From Trichoplax adhaerens (taxonomy: Eukaryota; Placozoa; Uniplacotomia; Trichoplacea; Trichoplacidae): 64,000 nucleotides of DNA. Shown in pieces: positions 36,747 to 48,369 of the stretch; within the stretch, counting starts at the first letter, position 1; each line of letters starts with the position of its first letter. A program made the position numbers and the translations under genes. Location: contig NW_002060955.1 in NCBI RefSeq assembly GCF_000150275.1, forward strand, positions 1,762,537-1,826,536, read 5' to 3'. The notes beneath the pieces were generated by a model. The model was not told the DNA's origin, did no database searches, and worked only from the letters and a program-made list of their open reading frames with translations.

Positions 36747-39699
36747 ATGAATCATTTAGACGAATTTAATATTGAGATTCCCGATGGTAGTCATATTTTA
36801 CGACGCGGTCAGCAATTAACAGGCTTAATCAGATTAAAACCTAAGGAAACATGGATAGCGAAATGTCTTTGGATCGAATTTTATGGTCGAGCAAGTATAA
36901 AAGCTAACAACGCAAATTTGTCAACATATCGGCAACGACGGGGTCGAAGATTTATGCTTTATGATCTCTACACAGAAAAAACTGAATTGTTCTTTAAAGT
37001 CAAGAAATGTCTGTGGGGATTCAATGGTAAAATGGCTACAGTCCAATCATGACTTAAAATCCAATAACTTAAATAAGCATAACTAAATTGAATTTTTCCT
37101 GAGTGAGTAAGCTAATAATTTATAATTAAGTTTTCCTTTATAACTATGAACAATTTAGGATTACCTGATGAATCTGAGAATTCGAAACTCATGGACAATC
37201 CTTGTCATTTGAAAATTTTAGCCGCTAAATCTCATCAGTTTTCCTTTGCTTTTTTCGTACCTAATGACGAATTACCTTCCTCTATCGAAGGTGATCGATT
37301 CTATGTTCGATATTCCCTTCGAGCATGCATTGAAAAGCTTAACGGAAGGGATTACTTCATGGAAAGGATTTTAACATTGAGAACTCCAGTTGACGTCAGT
37401 TCATTCAATTTCATCGTAAGTAAAAATTAGCGAATGATTGCCTTGTATTTAGGACTCTATTAAAATTCAACGTTGCAACGAATTTAGCCATGTCAATTTG
37501 TTTATTAGTCTTCTTTCTAGCACAGCTGCTTAGCATTGGAAAGTTGATTTCACTCACAGTTTTAAGAATTCATTGTGAGATGCTTTGAATTACTGTTTGC
37601 AACTTGGCTATTGCAAAACAATTGCTTTCCTAGCTATTAATCTGAACTAATTTCATAAAAGATTATTGTGTTATGACGTGAGCAGTTGTGGCAGGCTTAT
37701 CCTAGAATACTTACGTTAAATCTTTCATCGTTATGTAATTATGGCATATATTTTGCACTTAATCACATAAATAGCAATCTAACCTAAACAAGTTAAATAG
37801 CAGCTAAATAACCTACTAATAGTAATGATGTCTACCTGAATTATCAAAGTAATTATCGTTATTGATATTTTTATTGGCATTATTGCATAAGCACTAACGC
37901 AAATATTTTGGTTCTAATAGCTAACGATTGTTTGGTAATACGAGATCAATCCAAATAGATTTAGGAAATGTTAAAGTAGCTTCGAAACAAGTTCAAAGCT
38001 AATCATTGTTTGAGTATCTAATTTAAGCTTTAGGATGTTCTATCTTTCCTACGAAGTCCATTATTCTACTCTATCCATACACTAGAATATCGATCCCTTT
38101 TATTTATAGTTTATTTTCATCACTCGATAACGAAAGACAGCTTATGCGAGCAATGTCTACTAATTCGATTGTCTTGACTACTATCGATTAAGCCCTTATT
38201 AAGTTTGCCATGATTGCGTAATTATCTTTCTGATCAGAAACGACGGTTAAAATTCAAGTTAAGAATATAAATCAAAAAGAATGTAATAAATCGCATTTTA
38301 GCTCTGCAATAAATCGAGTATAGGTCGATATTAAAGTAATGTGAGTGAGTTGAAAAAAGTACTTGGACCTTCGTTATATTGACATTCATTTTCACTTAAA
38401 AATGATTACTTTAGATCCCGCCACTATCCTACCAAGCCGAGAGAGTTGTTACTAGCTGGTGTTGTCATTCTAGACCAGTACGATTGTTAGTCTCCATTAA
38501 TCGCAATGGTTATTACCCTGGTGAAGATATTTCATTTAGCGTAAAAGCTACAAATAAAACTAGAAAAATCCTTGGCAAGATCAAAGTGAAACTCTATCAG
38601 GTATTGAATTCTAGATTTGTTAGAGGCCCACAACGTAAATGCTACGCTCGTCAGCAGTATGATCGCAAGCTTGGACCTGGTGATACCATCTTTTGGCAAA
38701 ATGGTAGAATAACTATTCCTAATATTCCACCTACCATTCAAGCTTGTGCACTAGCTCGCATTGATTACGAAGTGCAGGTTGGTCCTTCATAGAAAGTTGC
38801 TTTAGTTAATGTTTATCCCTATTAAAATCAGAAAGACTTTGACATTTTACTTTACTGATTCCATTAAAATAAAAAAGAATTCTATGCGACTATTTCCGTT
38901 GATATTATACCTTGCTCATAGTACCTACAAACCAGAGTATTCCTAAAATAAAAGTGAATTAGAAAATATTTATCGCATTATACTGTACTGTATTGCACCT
39001 ATTCTAGAAAAGCCGGAATTATTCAAGATTGAATCTTATCTATTTTAGTTGATGTCAAAAAATTGGCAATTGCGTAATACTGAAATTTTATTGAATACTC
39101 GTGACTGAATTTATTTTTGCTTTGCTATAGTACCTGTTTAACTTAATTATTAAATCTTTAGATACTTTTCCTTGCTATCTTAATTAATTTGATACGTTTA
39201 GATCGAATACAAAGGGAAGTAGTTGATTTTCATTATTTTTAATTTTTAATCATCCATAGATAACTAGGCTTCAATTGTAATTGGCAGAGTGTAAGATAAG
39301 TGAGACTAAATTCAATTTACAAATGTATCTATCTACTGACACAGGCAATAGTACCTATACCCTTCGATCATGACATTATAGTAGCATTTAAGATTGTCAT
39401 TGGGAGTGAACCAGTTCAAACTACTCTATCGCATCAAGAAAATACATTGCGTAAGTTACGATACATAGAATTCATCATGCACGTTGTCTTGAAATATTGC
39501 TGTACTACAGATTTCAAAACTGACAATATATAGGGCGGTAAACATAATATTATTTCACATAATAGGACAATCAACACATCGTATACGTCAATTCAGTTGC
39601 GATGAAATTGAAGAGATCACTAGAAAATTTAAAAATACCATGACATGGGAGAATGATGATGATTTTGGATATAAAGACAGCTTGGAGACTACCGTGTAA
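36747..39699 (+). CDS. Arrestin-domain-containing protein (alpha-arrestin) B, paralog of A
   Basis: Five exons: 36747-37026, 37159-37415, 38415-38777, 39345-39450, 39566-39699; 379 residues. Exons 2 and 4 have exactly the same lengths as in gene A (257 and 106) and all intron phases agree, which shows tandem duplication. Motifs: RLKPKETWIAKCLWIEFYG, FFVPNDELPSSIEG, FYVRYSLRACIEKLN, GYYPGEDISF, IPNIPPTIQACALARIDYEV, and VPIPFDHDI at the start of the last strand region. No PPxY. The C-terminus is ETTV, again a class I PDZ-type ending. It is probably a trafficking adaptor like other alpha-arrestins; partners are unknown. The start ATG was chosen by alignment with A (DEFNIEI against EEFRIEL). Confidence 0.85.
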
Positions 39700-40218
39700 A
39701 GTACCAGTATACTCTTAAAAATTCCGTAAACTTTAAGAAGCTGTATAAAATACGATAAGATAAAGCAGCTGCTCTCCTACTTTATGCAGTACGAATATTT
39801 GTCTTGGATTTTGTCAATAGAAACGATGAAGCATTTGTTATTGCGTATTTTTGCCGCTTAACAATTACAGCATCAAGCCTAGTTTGAGAAATGAATCTGA
39901 TAATACACAATTGGCTAATGTTTAGTATATCGCCATGAATCTTTAAAAAAAATCATATTTTGCAGTAAATCTAGGCAACTGTAGGGAGTTTGATAAGTGT
40001 TGCTACTGTTTTGTTATAAGTTCTGTTTATTATGCTATAAATGATATGCTTTATTCATCTTTTGCAGCTTCTTTTAACATAGAATAACTTGAAGCTTAGT
40101 TTACGAAATCGGTTATTAAACTTTTGGCAAGTTTGATATGTATAACTCTGTTCAAAATCATATAATTATAATGCTTTTAATTGTTGATAAAAGTGTCTAC
40201 ACGACTGCTGTATGTTCA
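39700..40218. other. Convergent spacer between arrestin gene B and CLPB
   Basis: Both 3' untranslated regions fall here. TTTATT at 40026-40031 (AATAAA on -) is a candidate CLPB polyadenylation signal, about 190 bases past its stop. Confidence 0.4.
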
Positions 40219-43200
40219 TCAGCGCAATAAGCTTGCTGCTGTTGTAAGTTGAGTATCAGAATCTTCCAGCTTTATATGCTCTTTCCGATTCCCTTCTTTC
40301 AGCATTTCTAGGGTTATCTTTTGTTCTTGATTTTTCTTGTTGTGGGTTACAGCAACATGAATGTCGCAGTTAGGTTGAATCAAATCACGCTCATGAGCAG
40401 CCGCTAATTGATTAATGATACGTTTTTCGGTCTAGAGAAAAGTAAGAAATTATAGTAAAGTATTAAATCTGCGTCGCTTCGTTAAAAATATTATTTCTTA
40501 AGAAATAGCTAAGGAATTTATAATATGACCACTTTACCTCATATTTAATCGATCTAGCGCCATAATAAACGTCATATCCGTCCGCAATAACCTCGAGAAC
40601 TTCTTTGTCCCAAGTTAAATTAATATTGTGTCTATGCTTTGCCTATATAAAACAAAATATAGTTGAAGGAAACAGCGTTGATACTTTAAGAGGAGTGAAT
40701 CTATTCAGAAATGCTATATATACTGTATACTGTACGTACAATTTTCGACCAATAGCATAATTCCTTGTTAACCAGTAGTAATAGTTCAGATCGAGAAAAC
40801 GGTAGAAAATATAGTATTTCGTTAATTCTTCCAAGAAATTCATCGCGCCTAAAATGACTCTATATAAAATCGGATAATGTACATTTATTTAATTTTCAGC
40901 ATTTTAATTTCGTTGCAAAGTAGAAAATGTACTGTATCATTTATCCAATCATAAAATGTTTAATTGAATGATTACTTTTAAAATTGGCTTTATGACTTTA
41001 TCGCAAAAACTTTTAGACAGGGTAATTTTATCTTCTAAATCGCTAATTTCTTCGATGAATAGAAATAGAAATTAGGTTTAGTACAGATAGACATACAGTT
41101 AAATTATTAAGAATAGATAAAACAGAAAATCCTCAAGCCGGAAACGATGGAAGCATGGATTAATTAAAATTATAATTGAAAGATTACTGTACAAATTCTA
41201 ACCAGCATCTGATTTCTTTCTTTCGATAGCTAATTCTTTGGCTTTTTTTCTCAATTCCATTGCATAATTTGCAATTTCGGCATTGCCGAGGTTGCACGTC
41301 ATTATAAATATAGCGTCTTTACAGTCTATAGTTTTACCTTTCCCGTCAGTAAGCCGCCCCTGTAAGAGTTAAATAGATAGTTGGATAGATAAAGCTTCAC
41401 TACTTTTTAAATTTTTATCTGTATTAGATACAATTTAGCGGTTACCAGTCACTATTGAGTCAGTATCATGTATTCAGAGAGGTTTACCTCATCAAACAAT
41501 TGAAGTAAAATTGTCAATACGTCAGGATGTGCTTTATCAACCTATAAGACATTACCGGATATCGTGGTACAATATTAAGGGAAATTAGGATATAGCACTC
41601 CTAGAATTTTAATGTCACATAAATCTCTCCATGGCATAAATGAACGGCGTTACGAGTACTAACCTCATCGAGTAAAACAACAGCGTTGGAACACTTCTTT
41701 AAACGTTTTGTTAATTGACCACCTTCGTCATGACCAATATATCCTGGAGGTGAACCAATCATTTTTGCTACCTGAAAGGGTACGAGTTACGAGCAAGCGT
41801 GTGAGCAATATAAACATGTAGTTTCAATATATGATATTAAAGATTGCCTCGTGTTTTTCTTGATATTCAGACATATCGAGTCGAATAAAGCCCTAGCATA
41901 AATTGGGAATTAAAACGCTAAGGATTTGATCACATTTGTAACTGAAAAATGAACAAATCATTGCAAACATGCTATTGATTACGTTTTCTAAATCCTTGTG
42001 AATATATTTTGCAACTTGCTTTGCGAGTTCAGTCTTTCCTAGTTAAATAATAAATTTTACAGTGAATGTCGTTGAATTTGCCTGTATAACTCCTCTATTT
42101 AAAGACTAGCAAATTGCTTGCATGTTAGATAATATTTACTATCCACACAGGTACCTATTCCTGATGAGCCAAGAAAAAGAAATACCATCGGGCGATCTTC
42201 GTTATGCCAACCATTCTCTTTTCGGCGAATTGCTAAAAGTTTGTAACGCACGATGCATGTAAAATTATTAGTTTTCATTTGATCGGTGGAACAATAATCT
42301 GAATAATTGCAGTAGTTGCACTGCTAACAAATACAAAATGATATTACCAGAAGCAACTGCAGCAATAGGTAATTCTTGTCCAATAATTTGCTCTTTAATA
42401 CGTTTTTCCAAAGGGTATCGTTTGCGTTCGACAGCAGCTTCCTTCAATTTCTGTGCTCGATACTACGCCATCACAACTCATATTAGTATCATAATTTTTA
42501 CTTGATCTTAAATATTAAACGTTGACCTTCACTTCAGCATTTTTCAGCGTTTCGATAATTTCTTCATCATCGGTATACTCGACCGGCAAATGTCCCATTT
42601 GACTCTTCAAGTTCGGCGCAGCACCTGTTTATTGGACAAAATAGTCATTAATTGAAGTCATCAATGTGTACTATACAGTATTTTAGAACTGGAAAACGTT
42701 GAATCATGGCGCTTAAAATGTAAATTTACAGTTGAGCCTAATAAAATTTTATGTATGTACAGTAAACCGACCTGCTTCCAGTAATATTTCAATAATTTGA
42801 GTTTTGCGAAATAAAACGGCATAATGCAATGCAGTAAATCCTCTGCAATCATAGTTGGGTCTTAAACTGCTATTGAATTCAGCTTCTCTTTTTTGAATTA
42901 CTAATACGTATACAATTTAAAATTATCGATATAATTCAATAAAATAGCTAGTAGCCGTTGGAAATGAATAAGTTTCAGTGAGATTGATCATCTTACCTGA
43001 ATAAACATCGATGCCCTTTTGCTGAGCTATACGGAATGGTGTTGAATAGAAATCACCAGCATCGACATCGGCTCCAGCATCAAGTAGCACCTTTACAGCC
43101 CTTTACGATGTCAACAAAATGTTAGCCTGGAGATAAAGTGTCAATCTTAACACTAGGCTATTCATGATAAGTGTAGCGAGACGGATGGCAGTTCAAATGG

Positions 43201-44004
43201 AATCAAGCAGAGGTACAGTATTTACTTACTCTTGGCAACCATTAGCAGTTGCACATTGAAGAGCAGTCCAGCCTAAAGGATGGCGCTGATTGACATCAGT
43301 CCCATTTTGAATCAGCCTACCATGTCGAGATGGATCATATCAACGTTGTTAGGGTTTTTAACGCAACCGCTTTGATATGTATTGCAGATTGTCAATTCAT
43401 ATAGCAAAGGTATTTTTCTATTTTCATACATTCAAGAATACGGTTGTGGTACTGACAGTACGTTAAGATGTTACCTTTTCAATATTGTAATATCATTGAC
43501 CTTTGCAGCATAGCAGAGCTTGATAATTTCACCCGAGTCTGCAGACAACGCAATAGTAGAATTTGTAAATAAATGATCAATTTTGAAAAGAATTGATGTA
43601 CGACAAGTAGTCTGGATTATAGTTACTATCATTACGCTAACAGGTTTAGCTATCATCAATACTACATCAAAGGCACCAATAATTTTGTATTCCTTCTTAA
43701 TCATGAATATCCGAATAGACATACCAGTCTTGCTGCAAGGTATGATGGATAACTGATCGCCATCGTTGACAGTTAAAAGGAAAAGTCCAAGTGCAGCTGT
43801 CGATAGCCACGGGACGGTACGAGCTGGGAATGAACAAGCGGAGATCGAAGGCAAGCCATAAGAATATTTTATTCTTGATCTCCAACCATCAACAGTCTTA
43901 ATGACTGGATTTGTTTGCTTCGATCGTTGTCGAAGTACAAAGATTAAACGGCCAATAAGGCGATCAGTATTGCGAGCTAATTTGCAAGCGAAATTCATCG
44001 ACAT
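40219..44004 (-). CDS. CLPB: Mitochondrial ankyrin-AAA+ disaggregase CLPB (SKD3)
   Basis: Seventeen exons: 44004-43725, 43538-43475, 43316-43230, 43100-42997, 42882-42772, 42624-42527, 42462-42348, 42232-42155, 42038-41983, 41892-41848, 41771-41664, 41541-41488, 41359-41203, 41049-40976, 40859-40740, 40642-40538, 40431-40219; 622 residues. The Arg-rich N-terminus suits a mitochondrial presequence, followed by a hydrophobic segment (about residues 64-79), ankyrin repeats ([22 protein letters not shown]), then one AAA+ domain: Walker A GSSGIGKT split by an intron, pore loop GYIG, Walker B VVLLDE, sensor-2 GARS. Animal CLPB keeps intermembrane-space proteins soluble. The 186-base intron in the first coding part is open in frame and easily mistaken for exon. 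Intron 41849-41891 is GT-AG-independent of the GC-donor intron that follows exon 41892-41848. Human CLPB is about 707 residues. Confidence 0.93.
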
Positions 44005-44509
44005 TGAACCAATTCTTCTTGAAAGTCGAGCAATCACTTTCTGGGTCCACCTGGAGTTCTATGACGATCAAATCAGCAACAACTTGCTCCTTTCCAAGAC
44101 AGTTTTACAAGGCGGTCAACACTACAACCTAGATCGAGCAGATTAATGCTAACTAATACTAACTATAATCAAAAATTAGTCAGATCATCGATAATTATTT
44201 CTAATTCATTCTCGATGATGCAATCACGAATCAGCAAAATGTGCAAAAGTTCACCAGCTTACTTGACTTATATACAGTTATCCTGTATGTGGACAACTGG
44301 ACATTGTAAGCTACAGTATAGTAGGCGTTTTCCACCGGTCGTTTGCTGACAAGCAGTGGTACGGTACTTAACAACATTTCGCTATACTCTAGTATATAAT
44401 GTAGTATATTGTATAGGACGTAATACTATCTAGTCTGTTTCATATTGATTTTAGTAAAATCATAAATGCTCCCAAAGCAATCCACTCTCTTCACTTTAAA
44501 TGGATTTTG
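44005..44509. other. 5' flank of CLPB
   Basis: Presumed promoter and 5' untranslated region. An upstream extension of the first exon reading frame lacks an ATG, so 44004 is the first in-frame ATG. No element recognised. Confidence 0.35.
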
Positions 44510-46880
44510 AACTGGCACTTGACTAAACTAGTTTGCAATACGTGTACTGATTGAATATGCAATGCTCACTTTACCGACTTTGATCGACTGTGCAAGTAGA
44601 AGGATTGTGATCGTAGATGTTTAGCATGCTATTATTGGTAGATAGATAACGATCTACACTTACAATGTTATCTAAGTCCTGCTAATAGATGTTTATACAG
44701 ATGGGCTAGAAAAACGTTGGTATATCAACGCCAAATTGAGATTCATGTACAGTCTATCAGAAGTATAGTTAGTGCATGCTACAACTGCAATAGCAAAACA
44801 AACCACTCACGAATACTGCGAGATCGATCATTAATAAATTTCTCCATCGTCCTAATGATTTGAGTTACGCACCAATGTAGTTAACAAAGTCTCTGAGCGT
44901 TAGTGTAACCTCAGACAACGAAGTACTAGGGTTGTAAGCCTAACACAAAATCAGATAATAAATGTGCACGGTAACTCAAGTTTATTTTTAAGCAAGCACG
45001 AATCTCATATTAATGGAAATCTTTAGATCAAGATAAACCTGAACCAATTTACATGAGTTATCCAATCATACACTGACTACTCATCCAAAATGCTTCAAAC
45101 GCGACTCCACTTGACTCTAGCAAAAAGCAGTTCAATGCTAATCTTTAGATCAAGATAAAGCTAAACCAGTTTAGATGAGTTATTCAATCATACAATGACA
45201 ACTCATCCAAAATGTTTCAAACGCGACTCCACTTAACTTTAGCTAAAAGTAGTTCATTACTTAAATATGGCGATACTGCAGCCAAATGTCAAGAAGACAT
45301 GCCTGACAATCGCCTAGACTGTAGTCTATAGCTTCCCCGTTACAAGTCTCGCAACTGAGTTATATTGGATTAGATGATTATTTAGTAAGAAGTTACAAAT
45401 TTGAACTAGCTCTTGACTAATAAAGTAGTTTGGAATACGTGTACAGTTTGTATATGGAATCTTTCCCTAGCCGAACTTGACCAACTATGCAAGTAGAGGG
45501 ATTGTCATCGTGGATGACAGGTGTTTGGCCTACAATCATCTCTATACTGTAGCTAACGATATGTTTTTACGATGTTGTCGAAGTCATGCTAATAGATGCT
45601 TATGCAGATGAGCTACAAATAAGTTGGTATTTCAACGCCAGCAAGAGATTAAAGTCCAGTCTATGAGAGGTAGGTAGTTGGTGCTCCTCTTGGCAATACA
45701 GCAGGTAAATGTTAAGGAAGACATCCCTGACAATCGTTTAAACAATAGTCCCGAACGTTCTCGTTACAAGTCTCTCAACTTGGCTATGTTGGATTAAGTA
45801 ACTACATCAATAGTTTGTTAGCAATAAATTACTACAGCATTTTGAACCGTCTCTCGATTAATTAACTAGTTTATAACGCGCGTATACAGTTTATATATGG
45901 AATGCTAAGCTTACCGAACTTGATCAGCTATGCAATTACCGTACAAGTAAAGCGATTGTGATCGGGTTACTGGATGTTTTGCATGAGATCAATTATGTAG
46001 ATAATGGCATACTGTTATAATGCTGTCTATGTCTTGCTAATTCATGTTTATATGAATATGTTAGAAATGAGTTAGTATTTCAATGCCAGTTTGAGATTAA
46101 AACTTGCTCTATGAGAGACAGTTAATGCACCTCCTGGCGGCAAATAAGGGTTGGTATGGAATCGTACTGAAGGCGAATGTCAATAGGGAAATGCTTTTCG
46201 AAATTTACTTATAGTCCTAACTTTCTTGTTACAAGTTTCACAACTTAGATACGAGTAGGTTGGATTAAATAATTACACCAACAGTTATTTAGCAATGAGC
46301 TACTACTATAATAATAATTCACTATTGTTTTCCATAACGAAAATGAGTTCATAACCATTATTATCTTTTTCTGTAATACTAATATTGACATGGAAAGACA
46401 TCGAATTTTAGAGCAAGCGGCTAAATTAGTTCAACTATACAATTAAAGGATCTTGTAACTGTAAGCTGCTAGCACAGTAACAATTTATCATTGATTTCTA
46501 TAATGGAAAATGGATTTAATTGATAAAGTATATTTGATCATGTCATCCTGTAATGCATCACTACTGTAATTAGCTAAAGCCATTACCGTTAACCTAAAGG
46601 GAAATACTAGAAGCGTAACAATTATATATGTTAAAATCTGCAGGGAAGCCGTATAAAATTTCGAAAGGGTACAATAAATTTAGATTAAATTGACGAAAAT
46701 ATCACGAAAGTTTTCTAACAGCAAGCTGTTAATATAATAAAAATTCATTGTTGCTTCCCAAAATGAAAACAGGTTAATAATCATTTACATCCTTTGAGTA
46801 ATACAAATATTGACATAGAAAACGTTAGATTACGAGATACGGTAAATAATTTATTTCCAGTATTACTGGAGAATACTGAT
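44510..46880. repeat. Old tandem repeats (units of about 450 bases) upstream of CLPB
   Basis: A block with CTTGACTAA...TAGTTTG-x-AATACGTGTAC, ATATGGAAT, CGAACTTGA, GCAAGTAGAGG-like, GCTAATAGATGTTTAT and TTGGTAT-x-TCAACGCCA occurs from about 44518, again from about 45408, and more diverged from about 45854. A related pair (TTCACTATTGTTTTCC...TAATATTGACATGGAAA; copy near 46747) repeats with a spacing of about 435 bases. Coding frames are not conserved between copies. Confidence 0.65.
45018..45262. repeat. Nested direct duplication, period 122 bases
   Basis: AATCTTTAGATCAAGATAAA at 45018 recurs at 45140, and the rest of the unit (GAGTTAT-x-CAATCATACA; CTCATCCAAAATG; AAACGCGACTCCACTT) is well conserved. 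It lies inside the larger array and is clearly younger than it. Confidence 0.9.
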
Positions 46881-47371
46881 TAGAATACCCAATAAGTCTA
46901 ATCCTGATTGAAGTTCAAGTCGGATTCTCATTCTACTTCATTGCTTCAATTAACTCTAACAAATCTACACCATAGCCTTTGCTAGTAGTTAGGAATAAGC
47001 TTTTAATGACTTTTAAGGCAAAAATATATCCTACAGATTATTCAGCCTTTTTAATTCACTGTCATTGATTAGCACGTTATTCCATGGATATTGTGCATCG
47101 TATAAGAAATAATTGGTCTGTATATTGTCATTTATTCATAAATTCACTAATGATTAATGGATGGTACTAACCGTAAGTAGTCATGATTCATTGATGACAT
47201 TTTTATTGTTCTGTAATATCGTAAGATATGTCTAGACTTTAAAAATGCGCAAAATTCGTATTTAGAAAAATCTCAGCAACAGTCTCCAGTATGCAATCTT
47301 CTGCATAATAGCATGTCAATTATGATAAGGGATGCCAATAAATTAATTAAATAGAAAATAATTCATTAGAA
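46881..47371. other. AT-rich spacer before the GPCR pseudogene
   Basis: No exon or repeat recognised in about 490 bases. Confidence 0.35.
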
Positions 47372-48369
47372 ATGAATTTTTTAAATTGGGAGAATAAGAA
47401 GATAATGACTAATTTAAGTGCCAATCTCTCGCTCTTGAATATAACTTCAGCAACGTGCCTTCCAGTCGGCATCATGGGCATACTGACTAATTTCTTCCTT
47501 CTCGTCATTATTTCTACATCAAAATCTTTAAAAGATCCGATTTATAGGATAATTGCTAATATTATGGTTTGCGATTGTATTAGTTGTCTTCAGTTTTTTG
47601 TTATTTTCCTCGGACTTCATCTATTAAAAGATTCAACATTTCATACTAGTCAAATTTATTGCAAGACTCTGATGTATTCCATGTATTCGACATATAACGT
47701 GTCTGCTCTTAATTTAAAAGCTATTAGCGTTTATCGTTATGAAGCAGTTGTTAAAGCTTCACGAATTCGTTTTAAAGAGCTTGAGCTGCGAAAGATAAGA
47801 AAATTATTAGTATTGATATGGGCTACAAGTTGTCTATTTTCTATACCATCGTGTTCTTTAATGAAACAAATTTTCTTATAACTGGTTATTGCGAAATTGG
47901 CTATATCCAAAACAATCTGTATTTAACTCTCATTTACTATCTTATTGCAACCGTAATCACTTATCTTATACCGTTAATCGCCATGATTGTTAATTATTCA
48001 AGATTAATTAGGCGGTTATAAGGATATGTAGCCCCGGGAGAAAATCGAATACAAGCTATCCGTCGGTACCATTATCATATTACTAAAATGTTACTAGCCG
48101 TTACCACCGCATTTATGCTCTTTAATTGTCCATTATTTGTAAGCTTTAATTTTCTAGCTGGCAACTTTAAAACCTATTACTTGCTACGGCAGCAAAGCTT
48201 CATCTTATATCTAATTTTTTTGCTATAATTGCCTCTAGCTGTGGTTGTAAGTGCTATTAATCCAATATTTTATGTTGCATTCGATAAGAATATCTCCAAA
48301 GAGGTTAAACAGATACTATATATTAATTCTAGTAGCCGTATAAGATCTACCAGGGTTGTTTTAGTTTAA
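47372..48369 (+). pseudogene. Class A (rhodopsin-type) GPCR pseudogene, single exon
   Basis: A seven-helix receptor can be followed in two frames. The N-terminus has three sequons (NLS, NLS, NIT). TM1 has the G-x-x-TN pattern, TM2 ends MVCDC, TM3 is followed by VYRY in place of DRY, and TM7 has NPIFY. The reading frame shifts near 47866-47880. Downstream, TAA at 48019-48021 (third intracellular loop) and TAA at 48226-48228 (start of TM7) interrupt the frame before the final stop at 48367-48369. No introns are needed for the alignment. Two nonsense codons plus a frameshift make it inactive, unless sequencing errors explain all three. It could belong to a lineage-specific receptor family; the ligand is unknown. 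Confidence 0.75.

Noticed and set aside
43901-44349. Plus-strand open frames opposite the CLPB first exon and its flank
   Set aside because: Antisense of a coding exon and promoter region with no motif.
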